Source: an uncultured bacterium (GTDB lineage: Bacteria > Cyanobacteriota > Vampirovibrionia > Gastranaerophilales > Gastranaerophilaceae). From it: a stretch of DNA of 64,000 nt. The notes under the pieces were generated by a model, which was not told the origin of the DNA, did no database searches, and saw nothing but the letters and a program-made list of their open reading frames with translations. Below, piece after piece: positions 1-9,117 of the stretch. The stretch spans positions 124,001 to 188,000 of the forward strand of contig CACWHC010000001.1 of assembly GCA_902760645.1 (NCBI GenBank), in the 5' to 3' direction. Made by a program: the position numbers and the translations under genes. The first letter of the stretch is position 1. Every line of letters begins with the position of its first letter.

Positions 1-509
1 CAATACTGCTTGGCGGCGGCTACGTTATTTTACCGCTTTTACAGTCTGAAATTGTTGATAAAAAAGGCTGGGCAAATTCCGAAGATATTGTCGAGTATTT
101 TGCATTATCTCAGAGCCTTCCGGGAATTATTGCCGCAAATATTTCCATTTTTGTCGGTTATAAATTACAGGGAGTAAGAGGAGCTTTAGCGGCAATAACA
201 GGGGTTATAACTCCTGCATTTTTGGCAATAGTACTGATTGCAAATATATTATCGGAGCTGGTTGCAAAACATTCAATACAAAGTATATTCTCAGGCGTTG
301 CAGTCGGGGTTGTAATCCTTGTACTTTTAACCGTTAAAGAAATGTGGGGGAAAAGTTTGGTCGATAATTTTACCCGAATTGTTTTTCTTATATCAATGGT
401 ACTTGCCTGTTTAAAGATTTCACCGGTATTAATAATACTGGGCAGTATTTTTGCAGGAATTATATACAGGAGCTTTAAGGATAATGATATATCTTCAGCT
501 GATATTTGA
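1..509 (+). CDS. Chromate transporter, N-terminal-type half (5' partial)
   Basis: The reading frame is open from the left edge (codons in phase with base 3) to a TGA at 507-509, so the start lies outside the window. The visible residues have the CHR-family look: a GGGY turn near the edge, a LSQSLPG segment, then hydrophobic helices. CHR proteins export or import chromate/sulfate-like anions across the inner membrane. The next gene encodes the second CHR half and overlaps this one by 26 bases, so the two probably form a heterodimer, as in the known short-chain CHR pairs. Transport of chromate itself is not shown; the family name is broader than the proven substrates. Confidence 0.85.
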   Translation, partial: ILLGGGYVILPLLQSEIVDKKGWANSEDIVEYFALSQSLPGIIAANISIFVGYKLQGVRGALAAITGVITPAFLAIVLIANILSELVAKHSIQSIFSGVAVGVVILVLLTVKEMWGKSLVDNFTRIVFLISMVLACLKISPVLIILGSIFAGIIYRSFKDNDISSADI

Positions 510-1014
510 ATATTTTAAAACAGGTCTTTTTTCTTTTGGCGGAGGGTATGCCACTATTCCGTTTTTGTACCATTTGGCAGAAAATTATGACTGGTTTACA
601 ACAAAACAGCTGTCGGATATGATTGCGGTTGCATCAATCACACCCGGTCCGGTTGGGGTGAATGTTGCAACATATTCGGGATTTACTACAAGCGGAATAT
701 TTGGGGCGTTAATTGCTACCGGAGCATTGATTTTTCCGTCATTTATTATCGCAGTCATTGTTGCCAAACTGCTTGCAAAATTCAGAGAGAATAAATACGT
801 TCAATCTGCAATATATGCCTTGAAACCTGCCGGATGCGGTTTACTTGCTGCCGTTGCAATAGGCTTATTCAGGGAAAACGTAGTACAGTTATGGGCATAT
901 ATTTTGTTTGGTTTACTCTTTTTAATGAGTTTAAAGGTTAAAAAAGATCCTCTTGTATATTTAGGTCTGTCCGGCATTATCGGATTAGTTCTCGGCGGAT
1001 TAAAAATATTATAA
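484..1014 (+). CDS. Chromate transporter, second half
   Basis: A 176-residue membrane protein of the CHR family. It has the paired signatures FSFGGGY near residue 17 and SITPGPVGVN near residue 52, followed by hydrophobic helices to the C-terminus. I prefer the ATG at 484 because AGGAG followed by AAGGA lies just upstream inside the end of the previous gene; starts further upstream would add residues with no family match. The 26-base overlap with the previous half-transporter indicates translational coupling. The pair is a typical two-gene short-chain CHR transporter. The substrate (chromate, sulfate or another anion) cannot be told from sequence. Confidence 0.87.
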   Translation: MIYLQLIFEYFKTGLFSFGGGYATIPFLYHLAENYDWFTTKQLSDMIAVASITPGPVGVNVATYSGFTTSGIFGALIATGALIFPSFIIAVIVAKLLAKFRENKYVQSAIYALKPAGCGLLAAVAIGLFRENVVQLWAYILFGLLFLMSLKVKKDPLVYLGLSGIIGLVLGGLKIL

Positions 1015-1031
1015 TAATATGTTATTTGCTG

Positions 1032-1060
1032 TTTACTTTAAATATTGAGCATGTTAGTAT
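1032..1060 (+). promoter_or_regulatory. Candidate promoter of ppdK
   Basis: TTTACT at 1032-1037 and TAGTAT at 1055-1060 are separated by exactly 17 bases, about 60 bases before the ppdK start. This fits a sigma-70 type promoter, but AT-rich DNA makes chance matches common. Confidence 0.4.
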
Positions 1061-1120
1061 TTTGTCATAGAAAAGGATTTCTATATTAAGGTGATTATTA
1101 TAAACATGGAAAGGAACACT

Positions 1121-3790
1121 ATGACAGAAAAAAGAGTATGGCTTTTCCGCGAAGGTAACGCAAATATGCGTAGTCTTTTGGGTGGAAAAGGTGCAAACCT
1201 TGCAGAAATGACAAATTTAGGTCTTCCGGTACCTCCGGGATTAACTATCACTACAGAAACTTGTATGGATTACATTAACCACGGTAATGTTATGCCTGCA
1301 GGTCTGATGGATGAAGTCAAAGAAGCTTTGAAAGATGTTGAAGCTAAAGCAGGTAAAAAATTCGGAGATACCACAAATCCGCTTTTGGTTTCTGTTCGTT
1401 CAGGTGCAAGAGTTTCTATGCCGGGTATGATGGAAACTATTTTGAACCTTGGTTTGAATGATGAAACAGTTGAAGCTATGGTTAAATTAACTAATAATCC
1501 TCGTTTCTGCTATGATTCATACAGAAGATTTTTAACAATGTTTGGTTCAGTTGCTTGGGAAATGGACAGACAAAAATACTTCGAATCTGAAGTTGAAAAA
1601 GTTAAAGCAAGAGAAGGCGTTACAGAAGATACTCAAATCTCTGCTGAAGGCTGGAAATCTTTGATTCCTATTTACAAAGCCACTATTAAAGAAGTTACGG
1701 GCAAAGACTTCCCGCAAGATCCGTACGTTCAATTACAGGAAGCTATCGAAGCCGTATTCCGTTCCTGGAATATTCCTCGTGCCGTAGCATACAGAAATAT
1801 GAACAAAATTGACCACAATTTCGGTACAGCAGTTAACGTTCAGACAATGGTATTCGGTAATATGGGTAACGATTGTGCAACAGGTGTTTCTTTCACCCGT
1901 AACCCTGCTACCGGTGAAAATAAATTTTACGGTGAATATTTGGTAAATGCTCAGGGTGAAGACGTTGTTGCAGGTATCAGAACTCCGAAGCAAATCGCTG
2001 AACTTGAAACAGATATGCCTGACATTTACGAACAGTATGTAAGCATCGCAAAACAGCTTGAAAAAGGCTATCACGATGTACAGGATATGGAATTTACCGT
2101 TGAAAGAGGTAAATTATGGATTCTTCAAACCCGTAACGGTAAGAGAACAGCTAAAGCTGCTATTAAGATTGCCGTTGATATGTGCAATGAAGGTATCATA
2201 ACTAAAGAAGAAGCTATTAAACAGGTTGATCCTTATTCAGTATATCAGGTATTGTTGCCTTGCTTTAATCCTGATAAAGTTAAACACTCACACAAAGTTT
2301 CTAAGGGTGTAAACGCATCTCCCGGTGCTGCTGTTGGTAAAATTGTATTTGATACGGAAGAAGCAGCTCGCCGTGGCGAAGCAGGTGAAAAAGTTATCCT
2401 GGTTCGTATTGAAACTTGTCCTGATGATATTCACGGTATGGCTGTTTCACAGGGTGTACTTACATTAAGAGGCGGTGCAACTTCTCACGCAGCAGTTGTT
2501 GCTAAAGGTATGGGTAAACCTTGCGTTTCAGGTTGTGAAGATTTGAAGATTGACCTTGCTAACGAAACAATCACTTGTGCAGACGGAACCGTATTCCACA
2601 AAGATGATATTATTTCTCTTGACGGTGGAACAGGTGAAGTTATGGAAGGGGCTATTGAACTTGTTCAGGCAGGTCTTGATGCCGATTTTGAAACCTTCTT
2701 CGGATGGGTTAACGAATATAAGACTTTGAAAGTTGAAGCTAATGCTGATACTCCAAAAGATATCGAAAACGCAATTAAATTTGGTGCTGAAGGTGTAGGT
2801 CTTTGCAGAACAGAACACATGTTTATGGATCCTGACAGACTTCCTTGGGTACAAAAAATGATTATTGCAGGTACTAAAGAAGCAAGAAAAGAAGCTTTGG
2901 ATAAATTATTACCTATGCAGTATTCAGACTTCTACGCAATGTTCAAAGCATTGGGCGATAAACCGCTTACAGTACGTTTATTAGACCCGCCGCTTCACGA
3001 ATTCTTACCTTCTAAGATAGAATTAGTTGAAAAAGTTGCTACTAAGAAGGCTTTAGGTCAGAATTACGCAGAAGATGAAAAAATGCTTGAAATCGTTGAA
3101 AACTTGTCTGAATCTAACCCGATGATGGGATTGAGAGGATGCCGTTTAGGCTTAACTTATCCTGAAATCAACGAAATGCAAGTAAGAGCAATCTTTGAAG
3201 CATGCTGTGATTTGACTAAAGAAGGTCATCATATCCAACCATGGATTATGGTTCCTCTTATCGGTCATATTAATGAACTTAAAACTGCAAAAGAAACATT
3301 GGTTGCAGTTGCAGAGCAAGTTATGAATGAAAAAGGCGTAAGAGTTGATTATAAATTCGGTACAATGATTGAAATTCCTCGTGCAGCATTGACTGCTAAG
3401 GAAGTCGCAACAGAAGCTGAATTCTTCTCTTATGGTACAAATGACTTAACTCAGATGACATTCGGTTATTCAAGAGATGATGCTGAAGGTAAATTCCTGA
3501 AGAACTACGTTGAACAGAAAATCTTACCTTCTAATCCGTTTGTAACATTGGATGTTAACGGTGTTGGCAGATTAATTGAAATGTCAATTGATGAAGGTCG
3601 TGAAGTTAATTCAAAACTTGTCGGCGGTATATGCGGTGAACACGGCGGCGATCCTGATTCTGTAAAATATGCTCACAAAATCGGGTTGAACTATGTATCA
3701 TGCTCACCATACAGAGTTCCTCAGGCAAGATTGGCTGCTGCTCAAGCTGCCATTGACTGCAAAAAAAGAGAACTTGCAGGCTGCTGCTAA
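1121..3790 (+). CDS. ppdK: Pyruvate, phosphate dikinase
   Basis: Interconverts pyruvate, ATP and phosphate with phosphoenolpyruvate, AMP and pyrophosphate in the cytoplasm. At 889 residues from the chosen start it has the usual full length. The N-terminal ATP-grasp half begins with GGKGANLAEM; the phosphohistidine swivel domain has GGATSHAAVVAKGMG with the catalytic His near residue 456; the C-terminal PEP-binding barrel has GLCRTEHMF and ends with a GGICGEHGGD segment. I chose ATG 1121 because GGAAAGGA sits about six bases upstream; an upstream ATG at 1106 is possible. In fermentative gut bacteria this enzyme usually runs in the glycolytic, pyruvate-forming direction; that direction is inferred here. 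Confidence 0.97.
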   Translation: MTEKRVWLFREGNANMRSLLGGKGANLAEMTNLGLPVPPGLTITTETCMDYINHGNVMPAGLMDEVKEALKDVEAKAGKKFGDTTNPLLVSVRSGARVSMPGMMETILNLGLNDETVEAMVKLTNNPRFCYDSYRRFLTMFGSVAWEMDRQKYFESEVEKVKAREGVTEDTQISAEGWKSLIPIYKATIKEVTGKDFPQDPYVQLQEAIEAVFRSWNIPRAVAYRNMNKIDHNFGTAVNVQTMVFGNMGNDCATGVSFTRNPATGENKFYGEYLVNAQGEDVVAGIRTPKQIAELETDMPDIYEQYVSIAKQLEKGYHDVQDMEFTVERGKLWILQTRNGKRTAKAAIKIAVDMCNEGIITKEEAIKQVDPYSVYQVLLPCFNPDKVKHSHKVSKGVNASPGAAVGKIVFDTEEAARRGEAGEKVILVRIETCPDDIHGMAVSQGVLTLRGGATSHAAVVAKGMGKPCVSGCEDLKIDLANETITCADGTVFHKDDIISLDGGTGEVMEGAIELVQAGLDADFETFFGWVNEYKTLKVEANADTPKDIENAIKFGAEGVGLCRTEHMFMDPDRLPWVQKMIIAGTKEARKEALDKLLPMQYSDFYAMFKALGDKPLTVRLLDPPLHEFLPSKIELVEKVATKKALGQNYAEDEKMLEIVENLSESNPMMGLRGCRLGLTYPEINEMQVRAIFEACCDLTKEGHHIQPWIMVPLIGHINELKTAKETLVAVAEQVMNEKGVRVDYKFGTMIEIPRAALTAKEVATEAEFFSYGTNDLTQMTFGYSRDDAEGKFLKNYVEQKILPSNPFVTLDVNGVGRLIEMSIDEGREVNSKLVGGICGEHGGDPDSVKYAHKIGLNYVSCSPYRVPQARLAAAQAAIDCKKRELAGCC

Positions 3791-3814
3791 TATAAGCGGT
3801 AAGCAACAAAATTC

Positions 3815-3848
3815 AGAGGGATGTCTAAATTGACATCCCTCTTTTATT
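3815..3848. terminator. Terminator between ppdK and the glycosyltransferase
   Basis: AGAGGGATGTC at 3815-3825 pairs perfectly with GACATCCCTCT at 3832-3842, followed by a T-rich run on the plus strand. It lies between convergent genes and could serve both. Confidence 0.85.
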
Positions 3849-3861
3849 ACATAGATTTGAA

Positions 3862-5166
3862 CTAACTATCAAGAACTTCTTTAAACTTATCAATCATGAT
3901 ACCGGTACATTTTTGCCAGCTAAATTGTTTAGATCGTTCAATAGCTTTTTCACGGCATTGATGTTGAAAATTCTTGTCATAGTACATTTTTTTATACGCA
4001 TCAACCATTTCTTCATCAGATTTCGGATTGACCTGAATACCTGCATCACCTATAACTTCAGGAATTGATGTAACATTAGAGGTTATACAGGCACAACCGC
4101 ATTGCATTGCTTCTAACACAGGTAATCCAAAGCCTTCATACAGTGATGTATATACAAAGATTTCGCTTGCACTATACAATACTGGTAAGTCTTCATCATC
4201 CACATATCCTGCTTTTATTATTTTATCTTTGTAATTTATTCCTGACAACTCTTTATCCAACAAGTCCAAGAATGCCTGCCAGTGACCACCGCCCATTACA
4301 AACACCAAATCATCAATATTATTATCATTTATAAATTTTACAAAATTTTTAACCGCAAATATCAGGTTTTTTCTTGGTTCTATTGTACATAGGCTGAATA
4401 TAAACTTTTTATCGGACGGGATTTTGTATTTTTTCCTAACCATATTTATTTTTTCTTCATCACTGACAGGATAAAAATTTTCATTTGCACCAAGCAACGT
4501 TGTCGTAAGGTGTTCAGGATTTAATTTATCACAATATTTTATAAAATCTTGTTTTGTATATTCTGAATTTGTAAAGTAATAATCTTTCTCATTTAATGTA
4601 TTAAATAGCTGCTTAAACCATGAATTTCTTATTTTCATATTAAAAAAATAGTCGTCCAAAACAATAGGAATAGCATCATGAAGCAGTACAAATCTATACA
4701 TGTTCTCTATATTTAATATTTGCCGGGGCGGAGCCTGATTTGGAGAAAAATATATCCTGCACTCTTTTAATAAATTTTCATCAAGTTTTAAGAAAAAATC
4801 ATATTGATTAAAGAATTTTGAAATTCTTGTAGTAAAAAATCTTACAACTTTTTTGAAAAAATTATCTTTTTGGTCTAACTTTCGGCAGCTGTATTTCCAG
4901 TATTCTACCAAACCAAGAAAATATGTAAATAAATTAGTCTTTTCAATAACAGATAAATTTGAAAATTCCGGACTCGCTTCAAGGAATTTATGTATCCCCA
5001 ATACATTGGAAGGCTGCACATAAAGGCAAATTTCAATATCCTCACGTTTCATAAATTCTTTAAGCACATTAAGAGCTACAAAAAATATTCCGCTTCTAGA
5101 AGCAGACTTTTTATAATCATAAGATAAAATATTGGCATCAAATAAAAGTTTAATTTTTTCGCTCAT
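3862..5166 (-). CDS. Glycosyltransferase, family 4 (GT-B fold)
   Basis: A 434-residue protein with the C-terminal Rossmann domain of GT4 enzymes. Segments visible are FSLCTIEPRKN (donor-domain start) and YEGFGLPVLEAM with the conserved glutamates near residue 343, followed by a SIPEVIGDAG stretch. It probably transfers a sugar from a nucleotide donor to a growing surface glycan at the cytoplasmic face of the membrane. The start has GGAAT eight bases upstream and overlaps the end of the neighbouring glycosyltransferase by 17 bases, so the two are co-translated. Donor and acceptor cannot be predicted. The last gene of a two-gene unit. Confidence 0.88.
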   Translation of the reverse strand: MSEKIKLLFDANILSYDYKKSASRSGIFFVALNVLKEFMKREDIEICLYVQPSNVLGIHKFLEASPEFSNLSVIEKTNLFTYFLGLVEYWKYSCRKLDQKDNFFKKVVRFFTTRISKFFNQYDFFLKLDENLLKECRIYFSPNQAPPRQILNIENMYRFVLLHDAIPIVLDDYFFNMKIRNSWFKQLFNTLNEKDYYFTNSEYTKQDFIKYCDKLNPEHLTTTLLGANENFYPVSDEEKINMVRKKYKIPSDKKFIFSLCTIEPRKNLIFAVKNFVKFINDNNIDDLVFVMGGGHWQAFLDLLDKELSGINYKDKIIKAGYVDDEDLPVLYSASEIFVYTSLYEGFGLPVLEAMQCGCACITSNVTSIPEVIGDAGIQVNPKSDEEMVDAYKKMYYDKNFQHQCREKAIERSKQFSWQKCTGIMIDKFKEVLDS

Positions 5167-6841
5167 ATAATTCCTTTAAATTTTCATAATAACCTAAAAT
5201 ATTATTAAACTGTATATCAGTCTGACAAACTCTATTACCCTTATATAGTGTAGGTTCATCATTTAAATTTAGTTCTCTTTCAATGTTTATAATGGTTAAA
5301 TTTGATATTGAATTTTCTGCAATTCTGATTTTTGTACCATTTAGCACTGCCATTGTATAAAACCACAAATCATCATTTGTCGGGCATAAATTTAAAAATA
5401 AATTCTTGTTACTAACCTCATTATACAATGAATTTGGAGGATACAAAACACCCCCCACACCCAGTAAAAAGTTTGAAAATGCCGCATCATTTTCTTTTTT
5501 ATCCGTCCAGTTTTTATATGGCACAGGTCTGTTTTCAGAGTCCAGCTTAATATTTTTATGTTTATGCACGATTACATCACCTGGATATTTCTGATGCGTT
5601 ACTAACAGATTTTTTAACCAATCAGATTCATAAAAAATATCGTCATCTGCAGTTACAATCGTTTTATCAGGAAATTCTTCCAGCGCAGGTACAAGTTTCG
5701 TAAACGATTTTACATCCTCAACAAACCTAAATTCCAACCCGTAAGGTTTGAATGCAAGCACCTGCTCGGGAATATCCTTTTCACCGTTTGGGAATTTATC
5801 TTTACCAAGGTACAAAATAAATTTTTCGGGTTTTACACTCTGGGTTATTACCGAAAAAATTGCGTAATGAATATCATACATCCGATTTGGGATTGAAGTC
5901 ATTGAAACAACCACATTTTCAGCAGTTTCAGTAATTCTTTTTTCATCAGACCTCAAAAAATTATCAATAACTTTTTGCAGCTTTGTTTTATTTATTCTTT
6001 TAATATTGGGATAAAGGTTGAATACATTTATAGCTGTTTTATAGTATATTCGCCTCAATATTTTTTTAACACCGATAATACCGTTTTTTAAATTGTATAC
6101 AGCATTCTTTGCAATCATAAAAGACAACGGCAGGACTATCTGCCAAAAATATTTTTTGTATAAATTTTTATGCAATTTAATAATATTTTTTCGTATTTGA
6201 ATATATTTATGAAATTTCAGAGCTTCTTCCGTTCTTGTATTCGGATGCTTTCTGTAATAGAACAAAATCGCGGGTATTTGGTAAATTTCATATCCGTTTT
6301 CAATAAACGACAGCCATAAATCCCAATCCTCACATCCTAATTCACCATCAGGCCTATAACCGCCAAATTTAGTAAAATCAGATTTTCTGAACATTGAAGC
6401 TGCAAAAATTCTGTTCTGTGTAAGCATATTTATTACGGTTGCCGGTTTTAAATTCAGCTTGCCCGACTTTCCTCCAAAATATTCAGCCTCACAATAAACT
6501 ACCCCAATATTCTCATTTTCATCAAGAATTTTAACCGCCTGCTCAATATATGTTGGAGCAATTTTATCATCAGCATCAAGCGGTAATATATATTCGCCTG
6601 AAGCCGCCTCTATTCCGTTATTTCTCGCACGGCAAACCCCCAAATTATTCTGGTGAATAATTTTTAAATTATCATAACCCTCTAAAAGTTTATTGAAATC
6701 TTCTTTTGAAATATTATTAGAACCATCATTTATCACGATAATTTCAACATCTTTAAATGAAGATTCTTTTACGGAATTCACGGCATCTAAAATGTATTCA
6801 GCCTGATTATAACAAGGTATAATAACCGATAATTTTGGCAA
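5150..6841 (-). CDS. Two-domain glycosyltransferase (family 2 plus second GT-A-like domain)
   Basis: The N-terminal ~230 residues are a family 2 glycosyltransferase: SVIIPCYNQAEYI at the start, INDGS, then the metal-binding DADD at about residue 90 and the ED.DLW acceptor region. After a linker of basic, hydrophobic residues, the last ~270 residues form a second GT-A-like unit beginning VSMTSIPNRM with TADDDIFY near residue 395, which looks like another metal-binding DxD site. I chose the TTG start at 6841 because GGGGAAAA lies seven bases upstream and a TATAAT lies inside the longer ATG-started frame (6889), making the longer form unlikely. It probably adds two sugars to a surface polysaccharide; substrates unknown. 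Confidence 0.82.
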   Translation of the reverse strand: MPKLSVIIPCYNQAEYILDAVNSVKESSFKDVEIIVINDGSNNISKEDFNKLLEGYDNLKIIHQNNLGVCRARNNGIEAASGEYILPLDADDKIAPTYIEQAVKILDENENIGVVYCEAEYFGGKSGKLNLKPATVINMLTQNRIFAASMFRKSDFTKFGGYRPDGELGCEDWDLWLSFIENGYEIYQIPAILFYYRKHPNTRTEEALKFHKYIQIRKNIIKLHKNLYKKYFWQIVLPLSFMIAKNAVYNLKNGIIGVKKILRRIYYKTAINVFNLYPNIKRINKTKLQKVIDNFLRSDEKRITETAENVVVSMTSIPNRMYDIHYAIFSVITQSVKPEKFILYLGKDKFPNGEKDIPEQVLAFKPYGLEFRFVEDVKSFTKLVPALEEFPDKTIVTADDDIFYESDWLKNLLVTHQKYPGDVIVHKHKNIKLDSENRPVPYKNWTDKKENDAAFSNFLLGVGGVLYPPNSLYNEVSNKNLFLNLCPTNDDLWFYTMAVLNGTKIRIAENSISNLTIINIERELNLNDEPTLYKGNRVCQTDIQFNNILGYYENLKELYERKN

Positions 6842-6863
6842 TTTATTTTCCCCTAACCTTGTT

Positions 6864-6869
6864 ATTATA
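6864..6869 (-). promoter_or_regulatory. -10 element of the glycosyltransferase pair
   Basis: TATAAT on the minus strand, giving a predicted transcript start near 6857, only about 16 bases before the TTG start and just upstream of the GGGG ribosome-binding sequence. I see no convincing -35 box. Confidence 0.4.
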
Positions 6870-6931
6870 ATATCACACAGGCAGAACATTGTGAATAATT
6901 TTTATTAAACAGGTACGGACAAAATTTACAC

Positions 6932-6958
6932 AAAAAAAAGACCTCTTATCTCGAGGTC
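6932..6958 (-). terminator. Terminator of the YkgJ-type gene
   Basis: On the minus strand GACCTC, a seven-base loop and GAGGTC are followed by a run of eight T. It lies downstream of the gene at 7110-7967. Confidence 0.8.
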
Positions 6959-7109
6959 AAGGTTGGTTATTTTGGTTATGTTATAGTATTGTTATGGTTA
7001 TATGTGATAATTATTAATTTCATTTTTGTACTTTTATTAATAATCCTCAAGATTCATATTTGCCTGACAATAATAAAAATTTTACAAAACTTTACATAAC
7101 TTGTTTAAA

Positions 7110-7967
7110 TTATTTTTGGGGTAATATCCACGGCAGGTATCTGTCAGGAACAAGTGCCTTATAATCCCATATAGTATTGATTTTAAGCTCGCACACATCT
7201 TTGTTGTTCACATAAGAATTCCATAAATTTTCAGCCTCTGGACTGTACCAATATGGAGGATTACTTGTAAGCATTGTATTATAAAGATTTGCAGACTGTT
7301 CACTATTGAATTTACAATGCAAATCAATAGTCCCGTACTGTGATTGTATAATTTGATGGTAACAGCATCTGCCGTCCCCGTTCGGGGCAAAAAACTTTAA
7401 ATCATTAAATACGGTACCTTTATTGTTTACTGAATTTTCCTCTGCAAACATCTTGCAGGTTTTAAAATTTTCAATGAAATCATCTGAAAACCCGTTAAAA
7501 GCATGTGCCTGCACCCCAAAAAAGAAGACTATCAATAAAAATACAAATTTTTTCTTTTTAGATAGCTTACTCATTACTTTATCAAACGGAACAATCGGCT
7601 TCATTTCGTAACCGCAGTCATCAGATAAAGCACCGCCCATAGAAAATAATTCTTCCTGCGGATAACGTCTGCATATACCCGGACGGGTTTTATGAATTTT
7701 ACATTTATGAGTTCCCTTATCGAGGTTTTGGCATTCAAAAACAAGCCCCGTTTCATCTTTATCAACAACCTTCAGATAGGTATAAAAACGATGAAGATAT
7801 TGTAATTTTTTAAATTCTTCCTCATCCTGAATAACGTGTTTAAAGTGTTTTACATATATCTTTTCACAACATTTGCCGCAAGCTTTGCACTTACCGGTAC
7901 GATAATAGTGTTTACGCAGTATTTTTGACAGAATAAATTTTCTTATTTCAAGCAAAAAGTTTTCCAT
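7110..7967 (-). CDS. YkgJ-type cysteine-cluster protein fused to a secreted-looking domain
   Basis: Residues 1-130 match the YkgJ/CxxCxxCC zinc- or iron-chelating family: CKACGKCC near residue 27, then CQNLD, CKIHKTRPGICRRYP near residue 89 and a final Cys. This is a cytoplasmic metal-binding domain of unknown role. From Met132 the same frame continues with a textbook signal peptide, lysines followed by FVFLLIVFFFGVQAHA, then about 130 residues with five scattered cysteines and no recognised family. Either one fused protein spans the membrane, or a second start at 7574 yields a separate exported protein; the upstream AAAG there is a weak ribosome-binding site. No stop or frameshift separates the halves. 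Confidence 0.72.
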   Translation of the reverse strand: MENFLLEIRKFILSKILRKHYYRTGKCKACGKCCEKIYVKHFKHVIQDEEEFKKLQYLHRFYTYLKVVDKDETGLVFECQNLDKGTHKCKIHKTRPGICRRYPQEELFSMGGALSDDCGYEMKPIVPFDKVMSKLSKKKKFVFLLIVFFFGVQAHAFNGFSDDFIENFKTCKMFAEENSVNNKGTVFNDLKFFAPNGDGRCCYHQIIQSQYGTIDLHCKFNSEQSANLYNTMLTSNPPYWYSPEAENLWNSYVNNKDVCELKINTIWDYKALVPDRYLPWILPQK

Positions 7968-8018
7968 ACCAATAGTATAATAGCATGGAAAACTTTAAAA
8001 ACTTAAAATTAAACAACA

Positions 8019-8183
8019 TTACAGAGAAGAAACGTTAAAATCTCTTTCTGCCATTGCACTTGTTGATTCGCAAACGAATTTTATACATTTATCAATAAAT
8101 GCTTCTACTTTGTTTAAGTCATTTTGCAAATTTTCATAATTAGCTTCTTTTTTGTGTTCGGTAATCAGTCCTTCATAACTCAT
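8019..8183 (-). CDS. Small helical protein, 54 residues
   Basis: A short frame from ATG 8183 to TAA 8019, preceded by a near-perfect AAGGAG seven bases upstream. The product begins MSYEGLITEHKKE and is almost entirely charged and helix-forming, with two cysteines in the middle (DKCIKFVCES). No family is recognised. The strong ribosome-binding site and the absence of any other gene in this 317-base gap support it being real. It may be an adaptor or regulatory peptide, but nothing here shows that. Confidence 0.65.
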   Translation of the reverse strand: MSYEGLITEHKKEANYENLQNDLNKVEAFIDKCIKFVCESTSAMAERDFNVSSL

Positions 8184-8284
8184 AAGTGTATCTCCTTAAA
8201 AACTTCACAAGTTATCTTACGGATTATATACCCAAAAACTTTATAATCTTAACAACAAAATTTACATAAGTTAATTAACAGACA

Positions 8285-9097
8285 TTATTCCATTTCACTG
8301 ACAGGATAAAGCTTTTTGAAATCTCTCACCACGTTGAGGTCAATTTCGCCATAAACACCCGTTTCGTATGTATCGGCACCTGCAACAACAGCACCCAAAG
8401 GATCACATATCATGGAATTCCCTACACAATAAAGCTCTTTATTGGCTAAACCAACTAAATCTGCCGTAATAAAATAAGTCAGAGTTTCAGTCGCACGGCA
8501 CATATTCATACCCTGCCACGTTTTTACAAAATCCGATTTTATTTTTTCCGAAAAAGCAGATAATGTACACCAGCCTGAAGGAGATGCTATGATTTCTGCA
8601 CCTTTTTGAATTAATTTTCTGTAATGCATAGGAAACTTTATATCAAAACATACACTCATACCGACTTTTGCAAAATCAAAATCGGCAACAACAATTTCAT
8701 TACCCGTGGTAATATATTTATCTTCGTTTCCGCCGGCAAAATTATAAAGGTGAATTTTATTATATTTTGCAATAGTTTCCCCTTTTCTGTTAATTGCAAA
8801 AGACGTATTATAGCGTTTTCCGTCAACAAGCGTAATAACGGTGCCCGCAACAATGTTTGTATTATATCTTTTTGCAATTCTCTGTACAGTTTTAATTGTA
8901 TCTCCGCCGTTTTCGTCCTCGGGCTCATTTATAAAGGACTTGTCGCAAATACCTGTTGAAAAAAATTCAGGTAAAACAACCAGGTCCAGATTATTTTCAC
9001 TATATTGGTTAATTATTTCTTCAACTTTTTCAAGATTCCCTGCCTTGTCACCAAGAATAGGATTATACTGAACACATAAGATATTGCATTTTGTCAT
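8285..9097 (-). CDS. Carbon-nitrogen hydrolase (nitrilase superfamily)
   Basis: At 270 residues it is a complete nitrilase-superfamily domain with the catalytic triad visible: Glu44 in LPEFF, Lys114 in KYNKIHLY and Cys150 in GMSVCFDIKFP. Such enzymes hydrolyse amides of small molecules, for example omega-amides of keto acids, carbamoyl-putrescine or damaged glutathione. The sequence is closest in feel to the Nit2/omega-amidase group, but that is a guess. GGAGAG immediately precedes the start. It stands alone between small hypothetical genes, so context does not help choose a substrate. Confidence 0.87.
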   Translation of the reverse strand: MTKCNILCVQYNPILGDKAGNLEKVEEIINQYSENNLDLVVLPEFFSTGICDKSFINEPEDENGGDTIKTVQRIAKRYNTNIVAGTVITLVDGKRYNTSFAINRKGETIAKYNKIHLYNFAGGNEDKYITTGNEIVVADFDFAKVGMSVCFDIKFPMHYRKLIQKGAEIIASPSGWCTLSAFSEKIKSDFVKTWQGMNMCRATETLTYFITADLVGLANKELYCVGNSMICDPLGAVVAGADTYETGVYGEIDLNVVRDFKKLYPVSEME

Positions 9098-9117
9098 TCT
9101 CTCTCCTTTATATATGA

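Noticed and set aside
1733-2854. Long minus-strand frames inside ppdK as genes
   Set aside because: They are shadows of a highly conserved gene on the other strand, with no ribosome-binding sites and no family match.
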